Below, piece by piece: positions 29,220 to 36,181 of a DNA stretch of 64,000 nt (positions are counted from its first letter, which is position 1; each line of letters opens with the position of its first letter). Below the pieces are notes generated by a model. That model worked only from the letters and a program-made list of their open reading frames with translations. It was not told where the DNA came from and made no database searches. A program made the position numbers and the translations under genes. This DNA comes from Pseudomonas sp. MTM4. GTDB taxonomy: Bacteria > Pseudomonadota > Gammaproteobacteria > Pseudomonadales > Pseudomonadaceae. The DNA lies in the NCBI RefSeq assembly GCF_019355055.1, contig NZ_CP048411.1, positions 2,259,501 through 2,323,500 of the forward strand. The letters are read 5' to 3'.

Positions 29220-29986
29220 TGCGCCGCCTCCTTGGCCAGGGTCTTCACCGGCAGTTCGAGCCAGCTGGGCGCTTGCTGCTGACGCGCAATGGCAATCGCC
29301 TTGGTGATTGGCCGGCGGGCGCTTGCATCAAGCGTCTCCCACGCACCGGTTTGGGGATTCCACCAACCGCTCTCATGCGCATCGAGTGTCTGGTAATAGA
29401 GCATCGTCCGTCCTAGACGCAGAAATTCAACGCTACGGCTGCCGCCCTCGACCGGCAGCTCGCCGCGCCAGGCTTCCAGCGTTCTGCCGTAATCGCTTTC
29501 GATCTGATAAGCCTCGAGGATTCGACGGTATTTCTCGGCCAGACTGATATCCGCGCGCGCCTGCATGTCCTGCAAGCTGGCCAGGCGGTCGGCGCGCTCG
29601 TCGGGAAGGAACGGCAGATCCGCCGCGATGAACTCCTCGAGCACCTCGATCATCTGCCCCATCTGAGGCGCAACGGCCTCCTGGGTGCGCTCGATACTGT
29701 CCAGCTGACGCTGAAAACCTTCGAGTTCCTTACGTTGCCCCGCGGTGAGCTCGGTCAGCTGCTTGTTATAGGCTTCCAGCGCCTCCGCCTGCTGCACAGC
29801 GTTGCGATAGTCGTTGAGCATCTGCCGAGTGGCATCGTCGAGCTGCTCGATGCGTGCTTGAGATGCCTTGGCCTCCGCTGCCAGACGCTGACTTTCGTCC
29901 AGTGCGGCATCCAGCGGAGCTGCGTGAAGCTGAACGCAGCATGGCAACACGGCGACCGCCAAGAGGCGGGGGATAAGGGCTTGCAT
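29216..29986 (-). CDS. DUF3450 exported coiled-coil protein, first gene of the TtpC-TonB operon
   Basis: 256-aa periplasmic protein. The signal peptide ends around VLPCCVQLHA. A coiled coil runs about residues 30-95 (EAKASQARIEQLDDATRQML), followed by a DUF3450 globular part (YGRTLEAWRGELP, LGRTMLYYQTLD). The ATG at 29986 gives a proper signal peptide. The longer frame to 30526 overlaps ompW and is rejected. It starts a compact operon (DUF3450, TtpC-like, ExbB, ExbD, TonB, TPR), each gene overlapping or nearly touching the next. A Fur-box-like site lies 36-54 nt upstream. Confidence 0.88.
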   Translation of the reverse strand: MQALIPRLLAVAVLPCCVQLHAAPLDAALDESQRLAAEAKASQARIEQLDDATRQMLNDYRNAVQQAEALEAYNKQLTELTAGQRKELEGFQRQLDSIERTQEAVAPQMGQMIEVLEEFIAADLPFLPDERADRLASLQDMQARADISLAEKYRRILEAYQIESDYGRTLEAWRGELPVEGGSRSVEFLRLGRTMLYYQTLDAHESGWWNPQTGAWETLDASARRPITKAIAIARQQQAPSWLELPVKTLAKEAAQ

Positions 29987-30021
29987 TAATGGATCCTTGC
30001 AGACGAAGGTCAAACTCGAAA

Positions 30022-30040
30022 GAGAAACATTATCATCTAG
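30022..30040 (-). promoter_or_regulatory. Possible Fur box upstream of the TtpC-TonB operon
   Basis: On the minus strand CTAGATGATAATGTTTCTC matches 12 of 19 positions of the classical Fur box, including an uninterrupted TGATAAT. Position is right for the operon promoter. The match is only moderate. Confidence 0.35.
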
Positions 30041-30181
30041 GTGAACAAAGGAAGGCAACCCAGGGCAATACGTCGCAGCCCAGGCAAAGCGAAGCGTTTC
30101 GTTGAGCTGGATCAAATTCGACAGCGCACCGGGCCCTACCATGGCTCCAACGCAACAGATCACGTCTCGATGGAGCTCATT

Positions 30182-30868
30182 ATGCGCAAGACCCTGTTTA
30201 CCGCTTCCGTGCTGGCCATGGCCCTCGCCGCCCCCCTCGCCCAGGCCCATCAGGCGGGTGATCTGATTCTGCGCGCCGGTGCCATTACGGTTGATCCGCA
30301 TGAGGATAGCGGCGATATCTATGTAGGCGCGCTTTCGACCAGCGTTCCAGGAACAAAGGCTACCCTCGATAGCGACACCCAGCTGGGCCTGAACTTCGCC
30401 TATATGTTGACCGACAAGATCGGCATTGAATTGCTCGCTGCAAGCCCCTTCACCCACGACGTGGGGGTTTCCGGCATGCCTGGCGGGTTTGCAGGCCTGA
30501 ACGGAAAGTTGGGCGAACTCAAGCACCTACCGCCGACCCTCAGCCTCGTTTACTACCCGCTCGACAGCAAGTCCGCATTCCAGCCCTACGTCGGTGCGGG
30601 GATCAACTACACATGGTTCTTTGACGACAAGCTCACCAGCGAAGCTGAGGGCAAGGGCTTCAACGGGCTGGACATGAAGGATTCATGGGGCTTAGCGGCC
30701 CAAGTGGGCATGGATTACATGCTGACCGAGAACGTGATGATCAACGCTCAGGTACGCTATATCGATATCGACACTACCGGCACAACGAGCTATGGCGGAG
30801 CCAAAGTTAAGGTCGATGTAGATGTCGACCCGATGGTCTACATGGTCGGCCTCGGCTACAAATTCTGA
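30182..30868 (+). CDS. ompW: OmpW-family outer-membrane protein
   Basis: Small eight-stranded beta-barrel porin-like protein, 228 aa. Signal peptide MRKTLFTASVLAMALAAPLAQA is cut before HQAGDLILRAGAITVDPHED, the OmpW N-terminus. The barrel ends with YMVGLGYKF, whose terminal Phe is the usual outer-membrane assembly signal. The ATG at 30182 has a GGAG ribosome-binding site 5-8 nt upstream, and the extended frame to 30041 is rejected. OmpW proteins are linked to entry of small hydrophobic compounds and colicins in other bacteria. The substrate here is unknown. Confidence 0.92.
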   Translation: MRKTLFTASVLAMALAAPLAQAHQAGDLILRAGAITVDPHEDSGDIYVGALSTSVPGTKATLDSDTQLGLNFAYMLTDKIGIELLAASPFTHDVGVSGMPGGFAGLNGKLGELKHLPPTLSLVYYPLDSKSAFQPYVGAGINYTWFFDDKLTSEAEGKGFNGLDMKDSWGLAAQVGMDYMLTENVMINAQVRYIDIDTTGTTSYGGAKVKVDVDVDPMVYMVGLGYKF

Positions 30869-30901
30869 CGAAACCAGAACCACCGGATCGTTGAGCAAAG
30901 C

Positions 30902-30925
30902 AAAGGCGCCCTAGGGCGCCTTTTT
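30902..30925. terminator. Bidirectional terminator between ompW and the epimerase gene
   Basis: Perfect 22-nt palindrome (AAAGGCGCCCT and its complement) followed by T5 on the plus strand and preceded by A's. It serves the convergent ompW and epimerase genes. Confidence 0.85.
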
Positions 30926-30941
30926 CCATTTCGCAGCTTTA

Positions 30942-31871
30942 CTAGCGACCCAGCAATTTCGCCAGCCCCATCCGCATATCGGTAGCTGGCTCTGGCAACC
31001 GAAAGCGCTGCAACAGACGTGCATTGTTCGCTTGCGAGTGGCGGATATCGCCACTTCGCGCCGCCTGGTAACTGACCGACGGTAGCCCGCCCAGCACATC
31101 GCTAATGGACGCCAGCAACTCGTTCAGCGAAGTGGCGCGATTGAGCCCGACATTGATCGCTCCCGCTTTCACCTCATCGCATTCCAGCGCCTGCACCAGC
31201 ACCTCGACCAGATCGCCGACGTAAAGGAAATCGCGGGTCTGTTCGCCGTCGCCGAACACCGCGATCGGCAGGCCTTTCTGCGCACGCTCAGTGAAAATGC
31301 TGATCACCCCGGAGTACGGCGATGAAGGGTCCTGACGAGGGCCAAAGATATTGAAGAACCGGAAGATGACCGGCTCCAGCCCATGCTGGCGGCGGTAGAA
31401 ATCCAGGTAATGCTCGCTGGCAAGCTTGTCCGCCGCATAAGGTGTCAGCGGCGCCTTCGGGGTATCTTCATCAATGGGCTGCCCTTCGCCATTGTTGCCG
31501 TAGACGGCAGCGCTCGACGCAAAGACGACTCGGCGAATACCTTCGTCGCGCATGGCCTCGCACAGGTTCAACGTGCCGACCAGGTTGCTCTGGTGCGTAC
31601 CCACCGGGTCATCGACCGATGCTTGCACCGATGCCACGGCAGCCAGATGCACCACGGCTCGCACGCCACGGACAGCCCGCCGCATGACCTGCGCGTCGGC
31701 GACGTCGCCCTCGATCAACTCCACGCGCACACCGTCCGGCAGGTTGCTGCGTTTGCCCGTGGACAAGTTGTCCAGCACCCGCACCGCATAGCCGCGAGCA
31801 ACCAATGCATCGACGAGGTTCGAGCCGATGAAACCGGCGCCCCCGGTAACCAGAATCGGTGATTCAACCAT
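30942..31871 (-). CDS. NAD-dependent epimerase/dehydratase (UDP-glucose 4-epimerase-like)
   Basis: 309-aa extended-SDR sugar-nucleotide enzyme. It has the NAD-binding VTGGAGFIGSNLVDALVARG, the catalytic Ser and YxxxK in VFASSAAVYGNNGEG and PYAADKLASEHY, and FRFFNIFGPRQDPSSPYSGV. The family covers UDP-Glc/GlcNAc 4-epimerases used for O-antigen or exopolysaccharide precursors. The exact substrate cannot be decided. The ATG at 31871 (MVESPILVTGG) gives the Rossmann start, and it overlaps the upstream gene by 8 nt. Confidence 0.9.
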   Translation of the reverse strand: MVESPILVTGGAGFIGSNLVDALVARGYAVRVLDNLSTGKRSNLPDGVRVELIEGDVADAQVMRRAVRGVRAVVHLAAVASVQASVDDPVGTHQSNLVGTLNLCEAMRDEGIRRVVFASSAAVYGNNGEGQPIDEDTPKAPLTPYAADKLASEHYLDFYRRQHGLEPVIFRFFNIFGPRQDPSSPYSGVISIFTERAQKGLPIAVFGDGEQTRDFLYVGDLVEVLVQALECDEVKAGAINVGLNRATSLNELLASISDVLGGLPSVSYQAARSGDIRHSQANNARLLQRFRLPEPATDMRMGLAKLLGR

Positions 31872-32748
31872 GTCGGTAGTAACGCTCCAGGAGGCTCGGC
31901 AATCCGGTACGCCAGGCGCGCGGCTTGATTCCGAAAGTATTGAAGATTTTCTTGCAGGCCAGCACACCATGCTGCGGCTCGTCCTGAGCGTCTGGACAGC
32001 TTGCGTGCGCAACCGGGGTAAGGCTATCGATTTTCAACTGACGATGGTGGGCCGCCTCGGCAAGCAGCGCCTGACCGACCACCAATGGCGTCGACGCCTC
32101 GTGCCCACCATAGTGATAGGTGCCCCACAGCGGCGCCCGACAGTCCAGCTGCTTCAGCACGGCGAGGATGACACGCGCCGCATCGTCGACAGGCGTCGGA
32201 TTGCCACGGCGGTCATCAGCAAGAGACAGCTCATCGTCCTGTTCGAGACGCTGCAGAAACCGCCCCAGCAAACCGTCCGAACTATCGTCCAGCAACCAAC
32301 CGAACCGCAGCAGAACGTGTCGCGGGCAGAGCGCGCGAACGCTCTGCTCGATACGCCAGAGCGCACGGCTGCGCGCATCCAGTGGCGCCACTTCGTCCTT
32401 CTCGCTGTAAGCGGTGGTGCGAGCGCCATCAAACACGCGGTAGCTGGAGGGCTGCATCAGTACGAACTCGTGATGCTGGCAAAGCTCTGCCAACCGCTCT
32501 ACCGCTCGCTCCTGATGGGCAAGCACGGCTTCATCGACATGGCCGATCTGAAACCAGTCAAAATAATAGGCGAGGTTGATCACGACATCCGGGCGATTGT
32601 CATCGAGCAATTTGGTCAGGCTGGGCGCGTCCCAACCCTGGTCGGGCGGGCGCGGTGCGAGGAAGCTTATATCTTCCTCGGCGCCGAGGCGGATAAGCGC
32701 CTGACCCAGGGCATTGCCGCCGCCCAACAGCATCAGGCGCATTCGCAT
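31864..32748 (-). CDS. RmlD-like sugar-nucleotide reductase/epimerase-family protein
   Basis: 294-aa Rossmann-fold protein resembling dTDP-4-dehydrorhamnose reductase. The N-terminal MRLMLLGGGNALGQALIRLG is a nucleotide-binding loop with GGGNALG in place of GxxGxxG. DVVINLAYYFDWFQIGHVDE and VLMQPSSYRVFDG follow RmlD spacing. The usual YxxxK pair is not obvious (RSRALWRIEQSV at that place), so catalytic activity is uncertain. Start ATG is at 32748. It forms a two-gene operon with the epimerase. Its upstream flank is the left junction of the mobile island. Confidence 0.75.
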   Translation of the reverse strand: MRMRLMLLGGGNALGQALIRLGAEEDISFLAPRPPDQGWDAPSLTKLLDDNRPDVVINLAYYFDWFQIGHVDEAVLAHQERAVERLAELCQHHEFVLMQPSSYRVFDGARTTAYSEKDEVAPLDARSRALWRIEQSVRALCPRHVLLRFGWLLDDSSDGLLGRFLQRLEQDDELSLADDRRGNPTPVDDAARVILAVLKQLDCRAPLWGTYHYGGHEASTPLVVGQALLAEAAHHRQLKIDSLTPVAHASCPDAQDEPQHGVLACKKIFNTFGIKPRAWRTGLPSLLERYYRHG

Positions 32749-32868
32749 TGAGTGGACTCTAGAACGGTTATAAACACCGGAAACCCAAATGGGTGACCGA
32801 GTGAGTGAGTGGGAGGGCGTATTCTTTGGCACCTAGCATGCTGCGCCCCATTGAACCATGGACACTTT

Positions 32869-32894
32869 CGTAAAAATTTCTGTAAATTTTTGCC
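32869..32894. repeat. Left-end palindrome of the island
   Basis: AAAAATTT-CTGT-AAATTTTT, an 8-bp perfect dyad, flanked by CGT on the outer side and GCC on the inner side. A related palindrome lies in inverted orientation at the right end. It is a plausible recombinase core site and lies inside the AT-rich 3' end. Confidence 0.6.
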
Positions 32895-32918
32895 ATATAG
32901 TTACAGTTTAGCACCCAT

Positions 32919-32931
32919 AAACTTTACAAAA
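32919..32931 (+). repeat. 13-bp direct repeat, left copy (alternative att core)
   Basis: AAACTTTACAAAA, identical to 41041-41053 next to the ssb stop codon and in the same orientation. Confidence 0.5.
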
Positions 32932-33006
32932 TACCCTGGGTGACTTTGCGTTCGAGCACCACACAGAGAGATGATTAATTCCGACGAGCGGTAAGGACGC
33001 GAGCCA

Positions 33007-35328
33007 CTACCCTGGCTTGCTGCGACTTTCGATCTCCGTCTTTGACTGCGCAGCAGGCCTGGAGAGCTCAGCTTCTAGCAGGGCTTGCAAACCAACCTGC
33101 CGTAAGAAGGCCTTGGGAGGTAGCTCAATAGCCTCTTCTACCGCTTCGAAATCCCCCACGAAGATGACCTGCACTTGGGCGCGAGTAGCTGCTGTGTAAA
33201 CAAAGGTTCTGTCCAGAATACGCGACTTCCGGACGGGAATGATCACGCGCCTAAACTGAGAGCCCTGAGCTTTGTGGACGGTGATGGAATAGGCGAGTTC
33301 CAGCGAGTCGACATCGGTATCTAAGATGTAGTGTTGCACGCCCTCAAAGGTGGCTCTGCCCAGCGCAGAGACGATGCGAGGGTTCTCATCACTCCCGATG
33401 TTCACTTCTCGTGGGCTATCAAAGACCACGTTGAGCTGCCCAAGCGAGCCGTTCTGGAGGTTCCGCGCCCAATCGTTGGCCGTGAACATCACCAGATCGC
33501 CAGCACATAGGCCTGTCGCCTCGATCTCACCTGTTTCTGGATTCTCAGCGAGCAGTGGCTGGCTGTGATCCGCGTATTTGCCGTGGCAGACCCGATTGAT
33601 CGCATCCACGCCAGCAAAGCCGCAAGACTTGGTAGCCGAGAGAATCTGGGTGTTCCCCGCGTCTTGCTCGTACAGCCTGATTACTGTCGAAAGTATCTCT
33701 GCGTCAGGGCATGGCAGGAACACCACATCATCGTGCTCGTCGGCACTGAACGAAGGACGCAACCCTTCCCGGATGCGTCGCGCCGCAACAGGAATTGAGG
33801 ATTCCTTAGCTTGGCGCTTTACCTCAACCAACTCAGTCGTCGGCACTCCAGCAAGCCTGCACAGCACGTGTAGGATCAGCCCGGCTCCGATTGGGGGCAA
33901 TTGGTATGGATCACCCACGAGAATCACCTGGCAATCGGGCGGCAGCTTCTGAACCAACCGGAAAAAGGTGACCAGATCAAGCATTGATGCCTCGTCGATG
34001 ACAATGATTGGCGCTGGCCCCATGTCCTTCTCGGTCACCCTCTTCAAGAACCCGGCAATGGTCGTCGCTTCCTCGCCAGTAGCCTCGATCATCCGTGCAG
34101 TAGCCCGGCCAGAAAGCGCCATCTGGAAGCGTGGGAGGCCAGTCGTATCCAAGGCCCTATACAGGGCCTTAAGCACGGTTGTCTTGCCGACGCCAGCACC
34201 ACCGGTGATCACGCTGAAGCGCGTCGAAAACGACGTATTCACGGCGTCGCGCTGAGCTTGGTTCAGACCGAACGACGGTAGCCCCAGGAACGCCCTCTCC
34301 CCTTCCTCAAACTGCGCGATGACTTCACTGACATCCACAGGGAACAGCTGGGGTTGAAGTGATGGGGTGACTATCAAATCCCGGATGAACTCGGCGCAAC
34401 GACGCTCCATGAGCCAGGATCCCGGAGCGAAGAGCATTGGGCCCAACAGCGCCAGATCCTGAAACACAAACTGCCCAGCTGCGCCCCCATCCATTAGGGC
34501 TTTGGCTAGCGCTTCACTAGGCGCAGCATGAGGCTTGATCAACTGGCGGACAGTGGAATGGAGGTCTGCCAATGAGCTACAGGTGTGTCCCTTCTCAGAA
34601 GCCCGGTACAGGGCTTCTTCCAGCGCCGCAGTGATCCTGCGAGGATCATCCAGGGTCAGGCCAAAGCTATCCCTGGCGACGCTATCCACCACAGCCCAAT
34701 CGCCTGCAAAGCTGAGAAGGCGATACGGGTCTGCGAGCAAGGCAGCGATGGTGTTCTTTTTGTGGAAGCGAATAGCCTTCCTGGCGAGCACCAGGGGGAT
34801 TTTCTTGTCCTGAACGAAGCGGAGTGTCTTGGCGTCACCGTCCTCACTCCAGCGCGAGAACATCCCTTCCCGCACTTCCTCGGTGGGGATGATCATCGAG
34901 ATAGCGCAGTGATCGGCCTCATCCAGTGCGTTGTACAGCCGCTCTCCGAGGGCATCCCAAAGCCGCGTGGCCTTAACCTCCCCCACGCCCTTGACGTTAT
35001 CGCCTATCCACTGGATGAGCTGGGATCCACTAGGGCGGACAAGCCGGATATCTTGAGCATCAACCGTCATCTCGTTGATCGCGAAGGCGCCATGCTTCCT
35101 CAGGACAGTACTGGCCTCGCCGTATACATCGAATATTCCACCTACAGAGATATCAGAACGCCTGGCGATGGCATCCGCAACCTTGATGACCACAGGGCTG
35201 GAGCGGTCATTAATGCCCTTCTGGATGTCCATACGGTGACCGTATGCAATGCACCCCTTGCGATTAACAGAGCGAATGCTGGTGACTCGCACGCTGATAT
35301 TGATCAAGTTGGGGACAACGGCGTTCAC
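33007..35328 (-). CDS. RecD2-like superfamily 1B DNA helicase, island gene
   Basis: 773-aa 5'-3' helicase of the RecD2/TraA type. The N-terminal region has an OB-like strand set and a helix-hairpin-helix at about 108-135 (GDNVKGVGEVKATRLWDALG), as in stand-alone RecD2. The motor has Q-motif LNQAQRDAV (355), Walker A GGAGVGKTT (376-384), Walker B IIVIDEASM (441-449), motif III VGDPYQLPPIG, VHKAQGSQF and YTAATRA near the C-terminus. All core motifs are intact. The start is a GTG overlapping the upstream stop by 4 nt (GTGA), so it is coupled to the recombinase operon. RecD2 proteins act in replication and repair without RecBC. Here it may help element excision or replication, or be cargo such as an anti-phage factor. 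Confidence 0.88.
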   Translation of the reverse strand: MNAVVPNLINISVRVTSIRSVNRKGCIAYGHRMDIQKGINDRSSPVVIKVADAIARRSDISVGGIFDVYGEASTVLRKHGAFAINEMTVDAQDIRLVRPSGSQLIQWIGDNVKGVGEVKATRLWDALGERLYNALDEADHCAISMIIPTEEVREGMFSRWSEDGDAKTLRFVQDKKIPLVLARKAIRFHKKNTIAALLADPYRLLSFAGDWAVVDSVARDSFGLTLDDPRRITAALEEALYRASEKGHTCSSLADLHSTVRQLIKPHAAPSEALAKALMDGGAAGQFVFQDLALLGPMLFAPGSWLMERRCAEFIRDLIVTPSLQPQLFPVDVSEVIAQFEEGERAFLGLPSFGLNQAQRDAVNTSFSTRFSVITGGAGVGKTTVLKALYRALDTTGLPRFQMALSGRATARMIEATGEEATTIAGFLKRVTEKDMGPAPIIVIDEASMLDLVTFFRLVQKLPPDCQVILVGDPYQLPPIGAGLILHVLCRLAGVPTTELVEVKRQAKESSIPVAARRIREGLRPSFSADEHDDVVFLPCPDAEILSTVIRLYEQDAGNTQILSATKSCGFAGVDAINRVCHGKYADHSQPLLAENPETGEIEATGLCAGDLVMFTANDWARNLQNGSLGQLNVVFDSPREVNIGSDENPRIVSALGRATFEGVQHYILDTDVDSLELAYSITVHKAQGSQFRRVIIPVRKSRILDRTFVYTAATRAQVQVIFVGDFEAVEEAIELPPKAFLRQVGLQALLEAELSRPAAQSKTEIESRSKPG

Positions 35329-35765
35329 CGGGGCATCCTGCCGGTTTCTTCTAAGAACTCGGTCATAAGCGTGTAGCGAGTGAGCATCTGCTTTGCAGCC
35401 TGGAGCTCGGCACGCAGGGCTGCATTTTCTTGCTCCAATGAGTTCAGGCGCTGGCCGTCTTGCCGCCGCTGCTTGGCATCGCCGTCACGCAGTGGAGGCT
35501 CGACCTTCTGTCCAGCAGGCAGAGAGGCCACGAGAGGGGCTAGAACCCCGGCAGCTCGCAGCTCGTTCTCCAGCGCCTCTAGCGCCTGGCGAATTGCGGG
35601 GTTCTGCGTCAGCGCGCTCTTGCCGAACCCGCACTCAGCAGCGATCTCAGAACGCTTCAGCTTGCCGCGATGCACGTACTCAAGGAAGTCGCCATCAGAC
35701 TTGGAGGTCGACCAGGCGAGGAACGCGGCCAGGTTTTCTTCGGCGATCTGCTGTCCGTTGGCCAT
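35325..35765 (-). CDS. Small HTH plus coiled-coil protein, island gene
   Basis: 146-aa protein of unknown function. A probable helix-turn-helix lies at about residues 37-62 (LKRSEIAAECGFGKSALTQN), a proline-rich hinge at 78-92, and a heptad coiled coil at about 105-132 (RLNSLEQENAALRAELQAAK). This is the layout of a dimeric DNA-binding accessory or regulator. Its ATG overlaps the stop of the preceding small gene by 1 nt and its stop overlaps the helicase start, so it is made together with both. It could be a second GinD-like accessory, a recombination directionality factor or a regulator. None is proved. Confidence 0.75.
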   Translation of the reverse strand: MANGQQIAEENLAAFLAWSTSKSDGDFLEYVHRGKLKRSEIAAECGFGKSALTQNPAIRQALEALENELRAAGVLAPLVASLPAGQKVEPPLRDGDAKQRRQDGQRLNSLEQENAALRAELQAAKQMLTRYTLMTEFLEETGRMPR

Positions 35766-36178
35766 TAGGACTTCTTCTCCGATGAGTTACGGTCAACAAA
35801 CGGCAGCGGAGCGTCCAGCTTCTCTTGCGAGACGTTGTGCTTGTGGGCGTTGTACTGCCAACGCATGAATTGCTCCAACAGCCGGGCGTTCTCACGCTCC
35901 AGCCTGTAGTTCTCAGCCTCCAGCCGGCGAATCCTTTGTTCGGCAATACTGAGGCTTGGTGGACGCTTCGTTGAAACGAACCCTGATTTCAAGCGGGCCT
36001 TCTGGTGGGTGAAAGCGCTCTTGATTCGCTCGTGTGAGTTCAGTGTCTGACGGGTGGGCCGAGACCCAATCAGCGGCTCAACAGCATCGCAAAGAGCCTC
36101 CCACCCCAGCTTCCCTTCCCAGCCATCGATCAGCTTCACAATCAGATCAAGATCTTTCGCGCTCAGATGTTTGGCCAT
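35765..36178 (-). CDS. GinD-like small coiled-coil protein, island gene
   Basis: 137-aa protein in the position of ginD, directly behind the third recombinase (3-nt gap). The N-terminal helical part (MAKHLSAKDLDLIVKLIDGW) may form a DNA-contacting helix bundle. Residues about 76-106 form a strong leucine/arginine heptad coiled coil (SIAEQRIRRLEAENYRLERE). GinD is described as a small helix-loop-helix protein needed for integration and excision of GInts. Assignment rests on position and size. A GmtX-type accessory protein of the related gamma-mobile-trio elements is the alternative. Confidence 0.7.
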   Translation of the reverse strand: MAKHLSAKDLDLIVKLIDGWEGKLGWEALCDAVEPLIGSRPTRQTLNSHERIKSAFTHQKARLKSGFVSTKRPPSLSIAEQRIRRLEAENYRLERENARLLEQFMRWQYNAHKHNVSQEKLDAPLPFVDRNSSEKKS

Positions 36179-36181
36179 TGA

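Noticed and set aside
29987..30526. N-terminal extension of the DUF3450 protein
   Set aside because: It runs antisense into ompW. The ATG at 29986 gives a proper signal peptide.
32749..33006. CRISPR-like or tandem repeat structure in the AT-rich island end
   Set aside because: The repeats are short dyads and scattered TGTAAA motifs without regular spacing.
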